This document shows, one piece after another, positions 21,590 through 33,654 of a DNA stretch of 64,000 bases. The position numbers and the translations under genes were made by a program. The notes below the pieces were generated by a model, which had not been told where the DNA came from, made no database searches, and worked only from the letters and a program-made list of their open reading frames with translations. The stretch's first letter is position 1. Each line of letters opens with the position of its first letter. Source of the stretch: Dicaeum eximium (Eukaryota; Chordata; Aves; Passeriformes; Dicaeidae); the NCBI GenBank assembly GCA_013396995.1, contig VWZP01002231.1, positions 290,248 through 354,247 of the forward strand, in the 5' to 3' direction.

Positions 21590-22830
21590 ACTTGCCCTTG
21601 TCAAACTTCACATAGTTGGGGATTGCCCATGTCTCTGTTTTGTCCAGGTCTCTTTGTCCTCAAGGGAGTCAACAGCTCCTCCCAATTTTGTATCATCTGC
21701 AAACTTATCTGGTCTCCCTTCTAGTCCTGCAACCGAGTCATTAATGAGGATGTTGAAGAGCACAGGGCTGAGGATGGAGCCCTGCAGAACCCTGCCAGTG
21801 ACTGGTGCCAGCCTGATGTCACCCCAGTCACTGTCACCCTTTGTGCACGACCCATGGGCCAGGTCCTCACCCATCCCCTGATGTGTTTATCCAGCTGGAA
21901 GCTGGACAGATTGTCCAGAAGGATGCTGGGAGAGGCAGTATCAAAAGTTTTGCTGAAGTCCAAAAACATCACATTCCTTTGGTCAAACCAAGTGTGTTAC
22001 CTTGTCATAAAAAGAATTTGAGCTTTGGCTGCATGAATTTTCTCCCTAAAGTGACCAGCAACATCTCTGTGTTCCTCTCACATCACCTGACCCTGCTTCC
22101 ACTGGGTACACACCTTCCTTTTTTTGCCTTATCTCCAAAGGAAGATCCCTGCTTAGCCAAGCTGGCCTGTTGTCTTGCCTGCCTGACTTCTGACATTTTG
22201 GAATTGCCTGTTCCTGTGCCCACGGGAGGTGATGTTTAACAAGTGATCAGCACTGATGGATCCCAGCATCTGCACAAACACTTTCCCAGGGGACTTTACT
22301 CACTGGTTCCCTGCACAGCCTGAAGTCTGCTCTCCTCATGTCCCTTACGATTGAGGTTTTGCTGGCACTTTTCCTCCCGTCAACAGAGATTTTAAACTCG
22401 ATGGCCCCATGGTCACTGTGGCCAAGACAGCCCCAGTGCCCACTCTGCTCACAAGACCCTCTCTGTTGACAACCAGCAGATCAAGGACATCTTTCCAACT
22501 TGGCTCCCTGTTCCATGAAGTTGCCATCCAGGTTTTTTAGGAATCTTCTGGACCGATTTTTGCCAGCTGTGTAATGCTCCCAGTTTATTCCTGGCAAGTT
22601 GAAGTCCCCCACAGGGATAAGGGTAGTTAATACAAAAGTGTCCCTAGGTTCCTCAAAGAATAATTCACTGGCATCAAGAGTCAGAACCATACCTGAGACA
22701 GGGAACACGAGGAAGGCTGGGGCTGAAAAGAGACCTCTTTGTGCCCTCCTTCACCAGCTCCTGGGTATATTTGCTAACTCTCATCTGCTCCAGGATGGTG
22801 GAAGAGCAGCACTTCCTTCTCACCCTGACC
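21590..22830 (-). mobile_element. CR1 LINE fragment with endonuclease and reverse-transcriptase regions
   Basis: On the - strand the translated pieces carry CR1 ORF2 signatures in order from high to low coordinate. First comes an endonuclease block (GDFNLPGINWEH, then WKDVLDLLVVNREGLV). Next is a middle block with PAWLS-type wording, then the reverse transcriptase (MMFLDFSKTFDT, LQGSILSPVLFNILIND, and FADDTKLGG as the catalytic box). The reading frame is broken several times, so the copy is dead. The 5' start near 22.83 kb is approximate, and the 3' UTR beyond 21.6 kb is missing or unrecognised. This is the longest mobile-element remnant in the window. Confidence 0.85.
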
Positions 22831-25337
22831 ATGCAAACTGACCCATCCCAGGCGCAGGTCTTTCCCTTCAGCTCTGCTCTCATGTACAGAGGAGCAGATT
22901 GGGCTACATGGTAGTGGAGACTTTTCTCATGCCAGGGGAAGAAAAGGCTGGGTTTTCTCTCCCAGCTTTTCCAGCTGGATCCTTCCCTCCTGGGTGACCC
23001 TGACTCACTGACAGTTCTCACAGAGAAAAGCAGAACTAGCACAGGTCACCAGGGTTCATTAAGCCAGTCCTTCCCATAAAACCCAACCAGACAGGTGTTG
23101 TCTGTGCAAGAGAACTGAAATGTTTTAAACTGTATGGATGGTGTGGGAAGTTGGTTTTGCTCACAAACCCACCCAGCAGGACCCCTCTACATGGCACAGT
23201 GGATGCACTGTGATACAGTTGCCTTAGGATGGAAAGCAGTAACTCACAAGATGAAGGATTATGTTCCCTCATTTAACCTTAACTAAACAGGGCACAACCT
23301 AATCAGTGGAGGCAGAGTTGAACTAGGATGCCAGGGAAAACATCCCTAGTGGCAACAGATGTTACAGATGTGAAACAGAGACACCACATGCTACAGGAAA
23401 AGGCCTAGGTGGATATAGGTCCTTCAGAAGAGGGGCTGTCTGCTGGTCTGTGCCTGTCCAGAAATATTCCCCACATTCCAAACTGAGAGGCTGCCCCAGG
23501 CTCAGCTTCTAGACGAGAAGTGATGCAGTGCTTGGCCTTAAGCAGCAGCAAGAGTGGCAGGTCACCTACTGATGACCTGCACTTGACTGAATTAGCCATC
23601 ACTGTGCAGCAAAGATCTGGTAGCAAAAAGGGAATACCAGATCTGCCTGCTGACAGTTTTAGGGCAGCCTGTCACCTGCTGGATCACCCCCACCATTCAC
23701 CTGGTTGGATTAGAGCTCTAAAATCCCAGGGCAGTTCCTCCCCTTTTTGATACCACAAAATATTTGATACCTGAAAGGACATTGCTTGGTATCTAAATTA
23801 ATGATGATAAATATAGCCACTTAATCCATATACAATCCAGAGAATCTTCTGCTGGATTATAGACAAACATAATGCAAAAGAAACTGAGTTCTGACAAGAA
23901 AAGTTTTTTTTTTATTACCTTTCATGGCTATTGCACCTGGATGCCTGCTGATTTCCATTCTTTCTTCTCCTCTTCCAGTGGCTGGACTCGTCCTGCCAGA
24001 GCCAGCCTTGCAAGCACAGCACTTCCCTTAAGAACACAGAAGTTCACTTCTTTTATTTCAGATTTTCAGTCTTTCATTAAAACGTGTTCATAAGCTTTCA
24101 CTAAGAAGGGCACTGCACTTGCAATAAAATTCAATGCCTATTTCAATGCTTCCTTATGAGGAGAACATTCAAACAAGTCAGTCTCCTTATAGTCGTGGTT
24201 TAGGAATACTACTTCCCAATGCAGTGCTTACACTGAGTCTCTTCTGTTATAAACAGCCATAAACTAATCTGTAATTTCATTTGGCATTGTGTGTTTTTCC
24301 CAAACTCATGTTGAGCATTAATTAGGTAAGATCAGTAAAATGACATGGTGATGCTCTTGTAGCTCGTGGACCGAAATTATGATTTTGTTACCTGTATAAC
24401 TAAGCCCAAGCACACTTCCATTTTAAGAGGGATTTTCACCAAACTGGTGATTCTCCATTTCCAAAAAACCGCTTGTACATGAAATTGCAAGGAGGGGCCC
24501 CTTGAAACAGCTGGATGGGGGAACACTTGCATTTATCTGTGACAGAGAAATAGTTTTAAGAGATGCAAAAGGATTTCTAACTGGGAGAACAAAAGCACTT
24601 GAGGCTGCACCTTCATCTGAGGCTGTTGCATGGGTAAGCTCATCCTGGTGCCTTTCTTTCCAACAGAGGAATTTACTAGCAGGAACAGAAATACAGGCAG
24701 AGTGAACTTTGGATTTTCCAGGGAATAGCAGCTTGGAGTTCACATATACATTGCAGGCTTATAGAAGGCTTTTTGTTCGTGTTCAGTGAAGCTTCCTATT
24801 TCCTTCCTGCTTTCCTTGGACCAGCTGACCTCAGAGCAAGAACAGCAGATGGAAAGCTTGCATATTAAAGATTATTAATGATCTGTCATGCCCTGAACTG
24901 CAAAAACTTCAAATTTTGTTTTCTTTTCAAACATACCCCATATCCTGATGCAGAATATATTTGCTCCAACACTGAAAGGAGGGCAGGGGGTGGGGGGAAA
25001 GGGAAGTGGTATTTGAGGCCCAGTAAAGGAAAGGGCAGCCTGAAGGGAACAGGAAAAAAATAACTAAACAACCCCAGGTTTAAAGGTGAACTTTTCTATT
25101 TTATAGAAACAGTCAGACAGAAGACTGAGCAAAACCAAACTAATGTCAACTCTGCCCCATTTAATCTACCCTGTTCCCATAGAAACGATTGCCTTGTTCT
25201 ATGTCCTATCACGACAAAAAAGGGGGAAATTGGCCATTTTCCACTTGGCATTTGTGTTGGCCTTATAACCACAGCTGTATTTATAGTCCTGCATAACTTT
25301 TGAAATATACTGGCAAAGAATAACTTTCATTTGGTTT
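22831..25337. other. Intergenic DNA
   Basis: About 2.5 kb with no recognisable gene, RNA or repeat family. It is of ordinary composition, with scattered short open frames on both strands. Confidence 0.6.
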
Positions 25338-25422
25338 GATTGGATTGGATTGGATTGGATTGGATTGGATTGGATTGGATTGGATTGGATTGGATTGGAT
25401 TGGATTGGATTGGATTGGATTG
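25338..25422. repeat. (GATTG)17 microsatellite
   Basis: Seventeen perfect copies of a 5-bp unit (85 bp; CAATC on the other strand). Because five is not a multiple of three and no frame contains a stop, it creates artificial open frames encoding repeated IQSNP on the - strand. It is perfect and so probably recent and variable in length. Confidence 0.97.
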
Positions 25423-26379
25423 AGGAAGCACCACTGCCCATGGAGTAATGTCCTCCGACATAGAGCCACCCACCCAAGCTGCCACTTCCGTGATCTTCTG
25501 CCACTTTCCACCTCATAATATACCCTTGAGATAGCCATTCTGCCCATAATTTTAAACTGAAAATCAAAACAAAACACCTTGATTCTTTTAAATCTCTGGC
25601 GGTATTCAGGGAATAGTGTGTCAGTCCACGTTTGCAAACTGCCAGCCCTGGCTGCACACAGAAAAAACCGTAGCTACCTTTCTTTCTTGGCTGGAGCTCT
25701 GGGTTTCTAAAACCTCTGGATGGAGGGGCCTGACTTTGTCCATTTTGGAGCAATATAAGAACAGAAATATTTCTAAATGTGTTACAGCCAGCCTGGGTGG
25801 ATGTGGGTGTAAGGGAAAGTGTGATCTGGCTCCTTTTTTCATTTTAGCAGTAGCTTTTTCAAACAAACAGAACTGGAAACTTCCCAGGGTAGGCAAGATG
25901 GATGTAAAGGGAAAACTCTATTGGAAACAATACAATATAATTTTTAATGTCCTTGAATTATTTTTGCTTCATTCTGCTTATCTCTTTTCATCCCACTGCT
26001 TAGTCTCACAAGGAAAATTTATTTCAAGAGCTTTTCCTGAAAGAGGATAGAAGAGCAAATATTCTGAATAATGGCAGTATAATTCCCCACTTTCCAGGAT
26101 GTTCACATTTGGTTTCTCTTCAGCTTCTCAGTCTCTTCATAAGGTTTCTCACATTAAGACTAAAACTAGGTTCTCGATTTTGATTTTTATGACATATATT
26201 GAGCCGAAAGTGTAAGAAGATTCTCCTTAAAAACGGGAAAAGACTGCGAGCTCTGCTGAGAGGAAATATTTGTTTCCAGGAGGGAAAAATAAATCAAAGA
26301 GGGAAAGAACTTATTTTGAGAGATGGAAAGGCTTGGGTTACGTTTTTTCCTCACCAGCAACAACAGTGCTGGGGGCCTC
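25423..26379. other. Intergenic DNA
   Basis: No recognised gene or repeat. The open frame at 25616-26050 (144 codons, +) is within the range expected by chance and has no family features. Confidence 0.6.
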
Positions 26380-27060
26380 CAAGTGCCTTCCTAAGCTGGG
26401 CACAGGCGGCTCAGCGGTGCCTGCGCGCATCATGTGCCAACAAATGCCAGCATCTCTTGCTCTGCAGAGCAGCTGCCACACTCACCACGGGTGTTCGGGC
26501 TGCTCAGCAAGAGCTCACGGGGGTACGGGGGGTTTGGTGCAGCGCCTTCGGCCCACAGCGCTGCCCGGGCAGCGCCGGCCGGGGCTGCGGAACTGGCGGG
26601 ACTGCCCCAAGCCAGCCCGGGCCCCAGCCTCGGCCCTGCCCTGACCCAGCCTCGGCCCTGCCCTGACCCAGCCTCGGCCCTGCCCTGACCCAGCCTCGGC
26701 CCTGCCCCGACCCAACCCGGGCCCCAGCCTCGGCCCTGCCCTGACCCAGCCTCGGCCCTGCCCCGACCCAACCCGGGCCCCAGCCTCGGCCCTGCCCNNN
26801 NNNNNNNNNNNNNNNNNNNNNNNNNNNNNNNNNNNNNNNNNNNNNNNNNNNNNNNNNNNNNNNNNNNNNNNNNNNNNNNNNNNNNNNNNNNNNNNNNNNN
26901 NNNNNNNNNNNNNNNNNNNNNNNNNNNNNNNNNNNNNNNNNNNNNNNNNNNNNNNNNNNNNNNNNNNNNNNNNNNNNNNNNNNNNNNNNNNNNNCCCTGA
27001 CCCAGCCTCGGCCCTGCCCCGACCCAATCCGGGCCCCAGCCTCGGCCCTGCTCCGACCCA
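26380..27060. repeat. GC-rich minisatellite spanning an assembly gap
   Basis: GC content rises abruptly at about 26.38 kb. Then a 22-bp unit (CAGCCTCGGCCCTGCCCTGA plus CC) repeats, alternating with longer variants that contain CCCGACCCAACCCGGGCCCC. The array starts near 26.62 kb, runs into a gap of unknown bases and resumes on the other side to about 27.06 kb, so its true length is unknown. Long open frames (over 300 codons) through it on the - strand repeat Gly/Ala/Arg-type wording and include the gap, so they are artefacts of composition. Confidence 0.9.
26798..26994. other. Assembly gap (197 N)
   Basis: Run of N inside the GC-rich minisatellite, most likely unresolved repeat sequence. Confidence 0.99.
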
Positions 27061-27460
27061 GCCCCAACCCGGCCCCAACACAGCCCCAGCCTGGCCCCGG
27101 TCCCGGTCGAGCCCCGGCTGAGCCCCGACGCCAACCCCAACCCAGCCCCGGCCCAGCTCCAACACGGCCCCGGCCCCGGCCCCGGCCCCAACGCGACCCG
27201 GCCCCGGCCGGGGAAAAGGCGTCGGGCAGCGACACCCGGTGGGGGAAGCAGCTGCAGGGCCCGGGAGAGCCGCCTTCCCTCGGCAAGGAACCGGGCACTC
27301 GCACCCCGGGACGAGCCGATGGCTCTGCTGGGGAGCCACGAGACCGACCCGGCGTGAAGGGCTTTGGCTCTTGCGTATGGCAAGAGGCCGCCTGCCCGAG
27401 CTGGTGTTTGAGTGCGTGAAACGCAGACTGAGCTCCAGGGAAGACTGAGGCACCGAAAGG
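27061..27460. promoter_or_regulatory. CpG island-like sequence
   Basis: After the repeat array the DNA stays very GC-rich with many CpG dinucleotides (words such as CCCGGTCGAG, GACGCCAACC, GGCGTCGGGCAGCGACACCC). It then returns to ordinary composition near 27.47 kb. Such islands usually mark promoters, but no adjacent exon is recognised on either strand. It may instead be a degenerate edge of the minisatellite. Confidence 0.5.
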
Positions 27461-28754
27461 CGGCTGAGTGTCACTCCTGGCACTTGTCACTTTGGCAAAG
27501 TGACAGAAAGGAAATGTGCAAGGAGAGATCACACAAAGATACATTGCACATTAAAGTGTGTTTCTGAGTGGTGCTGCTGCCCTTGCTACCTTGGTTTAGA
27601 TGGAAAATTTTAGATGGAAAGTTTATTTAAGTTACCAAATGATGGAGCTTTTCCAAAGTGTTTTGTCTCATCTTCTCTCTGTGTATTGCAGTGGAATGAG
27701 TGGTGTGGCACAGTGATGTTGAGGGTCAAGGAGGCACTGCTGTCCTCCTCATCCTCTTTTAACAGTCTGGCATTCCCTACTCCTCCCCAGGGTTTGGCAC
27801 TGATGCTCCAGGCCACCAGACGTGGTATGACTAGGTGACACCAGAGGGGATGCCAGGGAAAGCCACAGTAGGAGCCTTCACTGGGGAGGAGGCTCTTCCC
27901 TGCTGTGCTCAGGGCTTACATCTCACTCAGGCCCTCACTCTTTGTGCTGCAGCTTTGCCAATCCAGACCCTGGCTCCTCCTGAGCCTCTTGGCTGTGCCT
28001 GGTTAAGATCACCAAGCCAGCTCTGCCCACCTTGCACAGGTACAGGGGGCTGTCCTGTGCCCATGAGGATGCTGCTCCAGGCTGCTTGCTGTCACCTCCA
28101 GCTCCTGGCTCCCTTTTCCTATGGAGCAGCCTGCTTCTGGTGGCACCCAGGCTCTCGGAAACCTCAAGTTGTGCTATGATGCTGCCAGTAGAAAAGTAAT
28201 CCCGAACCAGATTTCTTTTCGTACACTGCATGGGGGAAAATCTGTGTCCTTTTATTTTTCTTGTTATTTACAGTCACTTCTTGTCTTCTGACTGGCAGCT
28301 CAGCACAGTTCAGGTGGTATAACATAAAGACACTGCAGTGACCCACTACCCTGCCCTTTAATCAGTTTGGTTTAGGATACTGTAGGCTGTGACCTGTCCT
28401 GAGTGCCAAAGATATGTTCCAGAGCCTGGGAGTCAGCAAAATATTTGAGTATCATCCTCTTTTCTCCCTTTGCCTTTTCAAGAAGACATTAAGTAGTGTT
28501 TCCCTAAAAGCCACTGAGACAAAATCCCTCTAAGCAAGTTTTTCTTAATTCCTTTATAAGAATAAACCTAAACCACAAAATGTGTAAATTTCTGGATTAA
28601 TAGTGAAATATGAGAGAGGCATTGACTAAAAAATCATATACAGCTGTCTCTGGGAAGTATTTTCACATTTGAATTGAATTTCCTGACATCATTGAGCTGT
28701 TTCAGGTTCTTGAATTATCTGTTACTGTACATTCCTGTTTGTGAGGGAGAGACT
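27461..28754. other. Intergenic DNA
   Basis: No recognisable gene or repeat family between the CpG-rich block and the CR1 fragment at 28.76 kb. Confidence 0.6.
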
Positions 28755-29287
28755 GTGTCCTGCTACTCCACTCTGGTGAGACTACTCCTGGAGTGATGCA
28801 TCCAGCCTTCAGCATGGGAAAGACACGGATCTGGTGGAGCAAGTCCAGGCGAGGCCACAAAGATGGACAGAAGGCTGGAGCACCTCCCGTGTGAAGATAG
28901 GCTGGGAGAGTTGGGAGTTGTTCAGCTTGGAGAAGGCCCTGAGGAGACCTTATTGTGAATTTTCAGTGTATAGAAGGGGCAAAGACAAATGGAGAGGGAC
29001 TTTTTTCCAGATCTTGCAACACAGCACAAAGGATGATGGTTTTAAATGGAAAGAAGGCAGGTTTAGATTGGATATAAGGAAGAAATTTTCAACTATGAGG
29101 ATGGTGAGGCCTTGGCACAAGTTGCCCAGAGAAGTTGTGGCTGCCCCATTCCTGGAAGCATCCAAACTCATGTTGGATGGAGCTTGGAACAACCTGGGAT
29201 AGGGGAAGGTGTTCCTGCCCATGGCAGGGGGTTGGGCTAGAGGATCTTCAGTGTCCCTTCCAACCGAAAACATTCCATGATTCTCCT
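28755..29287 (+). mobile_element. CR1 LINE fragment (3' end)
   Basis: The sequence follows the CR1 3' region in order: 'tgctactccactctggtgag', the block around GGCTGGGAGAGTTGGGAGTTG, 'tttagattggatataaggaa', 'ttgcccagagaagttgtgg' and 'cccatggcagggggttgg'. It ends with 'cccttccaacc' and CATGATTCT. Reading frames are broken, so it is a dead, moderately diverged copy. Confidence 0.93.
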
Positions 29288-29803
29288 GTGATCCCATTTA
29301 TTGGCTAATTTCTTGAGGCACATTGAAAGCGTTTCTGTAACTTCCTAAGTATTTTCTTGACACACGTAGATAAAAAGATTTGCTGAGATGGGTGTGCAGC
29401 TACCACGGCTCAGCAGGCAGAGGTGAACTCAGTGTCCACCAGGTAACTCAGCCCAAGGGAAAGCTTTCATTCCTCTTGTTCACTGCTGACATTTGGGATG
29501 GTATGAACACATTCTTGTGTAAGTGTGCATGGGGTTGGGTTTTATTCTGTTGTAGACAGAAAACTTTCATGAACTTCAAGCAGAAAATATATACAGTGTT
29601 CTTACACAACTTGACACAGTGCAGCTGGTGGTTTTGAATGCAAAAATGGTTTTGAGTGGGAAGCATGGGACTGGAAATCATGGGCTAAATGAAGCCATCT
29701 GAATCAAGAGGCTCAGAGGCTGGCACAGCTGCAATATGTGTTGGTTAGTTTTCTTCATAGTTCAAATGGAATAAATTCTTAGATCAGGCTTTCTCAAAAC
29801 AGA

Positions 29804-29904
29804 GAAACAAACAAAAAAACCAAACCAAACCAAAAAACCCACCACCACCACCAAAAAACAAAACCAAAACAAACAAAAAACCACAAACAAACAAACAAAC
29901 AAAA
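29804..29904 (+). repeat. A/C-rich low-complexity tract, (CAAA)n-like
   Basis: About 100 bp composed only of A and C for long stretches, with CAAA, CCAAA and ACC sub-repeats. A similar tract is at 48379-48456. Confidence 0.9.
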
Positions 29905-31009
29905 GGCAGTATTTTAGCAAGATTTCCAGTCAGAGAAAAACACTATATCAGAATAAGAAGCAGCCTAAAATGAGCTAAACTGCCATGATTTGCACAGCTA
30001 CTAGCAAGTGGAAGAAGCCATGGTGGACAACCCTGATGGCAGATCCATAAGCCTCAACAATTAAAATATTATTAATTTATTGTTTGGTGTGAAATTAAGA
30101 TAGTACTTCCCATAAGAAAATGTACAATAAAATCTTTTACTTCTTCAGAAAGAACTGTGATTTCTGAATTTTGGGATATCCATTTTAAGCAATTCTTTTC
30201 AGGCTTACTACCCTTTTTTAAGATCAAAACTAAAAGCTGCTTTTTCCATTTAAGTTGAAATCAGTCATCCTTGTGCATAAGGGGCTTTTCCTCTGAGACA
30301 GAGATACTGAGTTTCCAATCTTCTTACTTCTCTGGCATTTGTTACTCCATTAATCATAAGACTTAGCACTCTCGTGGTGCTGTAAATGTCCAAAACTCCC
30401 TGCTACCATGAAGGACTTGATTCTGTAAATGAATTTATTGGGGTGGATCAGTGGGCTTGGTAGAGCCCTGTGGAAAACAGCATTTCTGGGTATCTCAGTG
30501 GGTCTGAGGCCTGGGGAATGGTTATCTCCTGATAACAGAGTTGCCCTCTATATGTTTTTCCAGCTGGAAACTCCAAGATGTAGGTGATGGCAAAGAAGAG
30601 TCAGTGTTGTCATTCCAAAGAACGTTTGGAACTTCTGGTCTCTCAAGGGGGAAAAGAAATCCTCAGTGAGCATTATGACTTGGTTTATTGTCCTTTGGAA
30701 CTGGATCTGAGGCTCTTTGTGAGGGTTATTTAATGACACAATTTACTTACATGGAGACACAGAACACTTGCTCACCAGGAAAGCTGGTAAGGGGCTTCTC
30801 ACTGATATTATTCCAGCTTTGGTGAATACTGAAAAAATCCTTCTTTGAGGGAATATGAAATTGAAATGAAATGTCTTTCTTCACCCCGCCTCCTCCCCCC
30901 TGACCAAATGGTGGTATTTTATCTCTCTGGTCTAAGGTATGTTCAGACATGTGTTTTCAATCACACTGAAATCAAATTACATTACATCTGCCTTGTCAGG
31001 TGTTGCTTT

Positions 31010-31028
31010 GCTTCCTGGGAGTTGTAGT
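31010..31028 (-). promoter_or_regulatory. ZNF143/THAP11-type motif (perfect match)
   Basis: On the - strand the sequence is ACTACAACTCCCAGGAAGC, which fits the ZNF143 consensus ACTACANNTCCCAGNNNGC at every fixed base. A perfect match to 14 fixed bases is not expected by chance in 64 kb. The motif normally lies in promoters and chromatin loop anchors. No promoter is otherwise visible within a few hundred bases. Confidence 0.6.
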
Positions 31029-31906
31029 TTAGGTTGCATTTTGTGCCCTGGATTTGGTTCCCTAAGGAGCAACCTCTCCCCTCTGGCTGGGCTGGTTACA
31101 TATAGGGGACAATGTCCAGAAATGCAGAAATGGAGTTAGGTAAAATACGTATCTTTGCTTTGACCCAAAATATTTTATTCAAGGAAAATTGTCTACAGCA
31201 ATCCACCCAAAACTGGGAGAAAGCAAGACACTGAAATAACAGAAATTCACACAACTTTGAAACTCTGTTTTCCATTTGTCCCCATTCCCATTCTGTGCCT
31301 TGTGCTGCTTCTCTTTTGGTACAACATAAATGCAATTTCATCTTCAGGGTGCAGAGGGATACGTGCTCTGGAGATCAAGGTGGGGATTTGGGATTTTTTG
31401 GAGAAAATGATAATTGGGTATGTACATTCATAAGGGTCCAAGGCACAAAGTCTCACTTTCAGAAGCAGCTTGCAGTCAGGAGTGCCCAAAAACCTGAAAA
31501 TAGAAATTAGGGTCCTAATCAGTCATTAGGAAAAGACTTTCTATTTGATATAATTAGTAGAATATCAGGTGTAAGTCAACTTCTGTGCTGAAGTCTCTTG
31601 ACACATGTGGTGAGAACTATCTGAATTTCAAAGTGACTTTCAATTTATTTTAACAGAAATCTGCGCATCTATATGTAAGAAGATTTTGTTGTTGTTGTTG
31701 TTATTATGTATCTGACAGCTCCTAGGATTTTCAGGTGTCACTGTTTCTGGTAGGTTTATACAATTTTGGACGGCTGTTGTTTTCTTTTCTTAAGACATGG
31801 TAAAAAAAAAGAGATATGCAATAAGTTCTATTCACTGAATAGATATGCTGAAAATATTGAAGAGATTTTCTGAAAGCTGCCTGAGATTGGCTTTATAATG
31901 GATTCT

Positions 31907-32016
31907 TTATATATATATTTCTATTTCTATTTCTATTTATGTATGTATATATATATGTATATATATATATGTATGTATATATATATGTATGTATGTATGT
32001 ATGTATAGTATATATA
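31907..32016. repeat. TA/TG-rich compound microsatellite
   Basis: Compound array of TATA, TTTCTA and TATG(TATG)n units, about 110 bp. Confidence 0.95.
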
Positions 32017-33654
32017 AATCTAGGTTTTAAATTGCTTTTCTGTGTCTAGAATGTGTTAGTAAGAACAACACTATTAACCAAGTCAGGCTATGACCAGTTT
32101 TCGTACCAATCATTCATATTCAGGTTATGTTTATCATGTGCTGAATGTCATCCACACACATGGGAGGATGCTTGTCCTTTCCTGAAAATCTTACAGTCAC
32201 AGGCAAAGAAAAGAGCATTTTATTTGCTGAAGGCTGAATAGGCCCTTCAAACATCTGCATGCTTTTAAACAATCCAGAAAATAATAATGGCTGTAAAAAT
32301 AAATGACCTGTAGCTTCCTCCATGCCTGGCTTTAAAGACACAGAGCCCCTTCCCCACAATCACTGAGCCTTTTGTTTTTAAAGATCAACCTCCCCATTCT
32401 GGAGCTGGGAACAAAATAATTTTTTCACTTGTATCACAGCAGGGAGAAAATGTCACTGCAGCCTGAGTAAGATCATCTACTACATTTCTTCATCTCAGGA
32501 GGAGGAACACCTCATTTCCCACATCCAAGCTCACTCCCAGTGCTGTTTCCTCTGTCAGCAGACATTTCCATGCCAGGAAGACTGACAATGATGGTTTTCT
32601 AATGACAGCATTTGCCCTCGTGCCCTGGAGATTCTGCCTTGTAAACTTGTTTTCAGTAATAAGATAGATTCAGCCCATTTGTGACAGAAGGAAGGATGGT
32701 ATGAAGAACCTTGAGGGGTCCCTGCCAGCCCCAATCACAGATCAAGGGCTATGTGACAAATAGCATCTTTTACCACTTTAGGAGATAAAGTGGCCAGCAA
32801 TTTGACAAGTAAAAATTGATTTTCCCCTCACAAACTCCATATAAGCACCCTGAACATTCATGAACTATTCAATTTCGCATCCCTTTCTCCTCACAAAATT
32901 CATTGGGAATTTCCCCTTCTTCCCCTGCTGAAAAAACAGCTCTAGCACTACCCAAAGATCTCTGTACCACTGCCATTGAGGGTGAGGCAGTACAATTCTA
33001 AATGGGACCTAACTTACTTCTTTATTTCGTCCTAGAGCCAGTGCTGTAATCTCCTGAGGGCTGTAAGGGAATGTGTTGTGATGACTCAAGGCAGGACCAG
33101 TCTCAGCTGCCTGATGTGCCCTCTGCTCAGGAACTGGAGGGAGTCTGGGGAGGTGAGCAGCACTTTGGATGCTTGTGAATGTAGAGTGGGTTTTTCCTCC
33201 CTCCGGGAATCTCAGGGCAGAACCGTGGGAGTCAGCCATGAAGCAGAAAGATGCTCAGGAGATCTGGCTGATTTTATAGAGTAGTTCAGGAGAACTCAGG
33301 GATGCATCATCCCATTGTAGAGGAGGGCAGGGAATTTTACAAGATGCATTTCCTGCTCTGAAAAGAGAAGTTACTTACAAAAGCTTTGCTTAGGGTCTTG
33401 ATCACAAAAGAGCCAAAGCTCAATTTGAGATAAAGCCAGTAATGGGCGTTAAGGAAATGGCTGGTTGAGGAGCAGGGTGGGGAGATATTCTGATTTCACT
33501 GAAGCTTCCTTGTGGCATCTCTTACAGCACAGCCATTTGGAAAGGAGGAAGAGACAAAAGGGCTGCTGGGAAAACTGGTTTAATTGCCAGATTCATAGGA
33601 CAGTGGTCAGCAGCAGTCACCTGACATGTGCTGGTAATGAGGAGCTCAGGAGCC

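Larger units (their letters stand above)
29288..33650. other. Intergenic DNA with simple repeats
   Basis: No recognised gene. It holds an A/C-rich tract (29804-29904), a strong ZNF143-type motif (31010-31028), a short TTG repeat (about 31686-31702) and a TA/TG-rich array (31907-32016). Confidence 0.6.

Noticed and set aside
21608..21972. Reverse-transcriptase-like frames as a host gene
   Set aside because: They are fragments of a CR1 LINE with several frame breaks.
25199..25753. 184-codon - strand frame with repeated IQSNP
   Set aside because: It is an artefact of the (GATTG)17 array.
26430..27544. Open frames of 317-346 codons on the - strand
   Set aside because: They run through the GC-rich minisatellite and 197 unknown bases. 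Three overlapping frames are all open, which shows that composition rather than coding is the cause.
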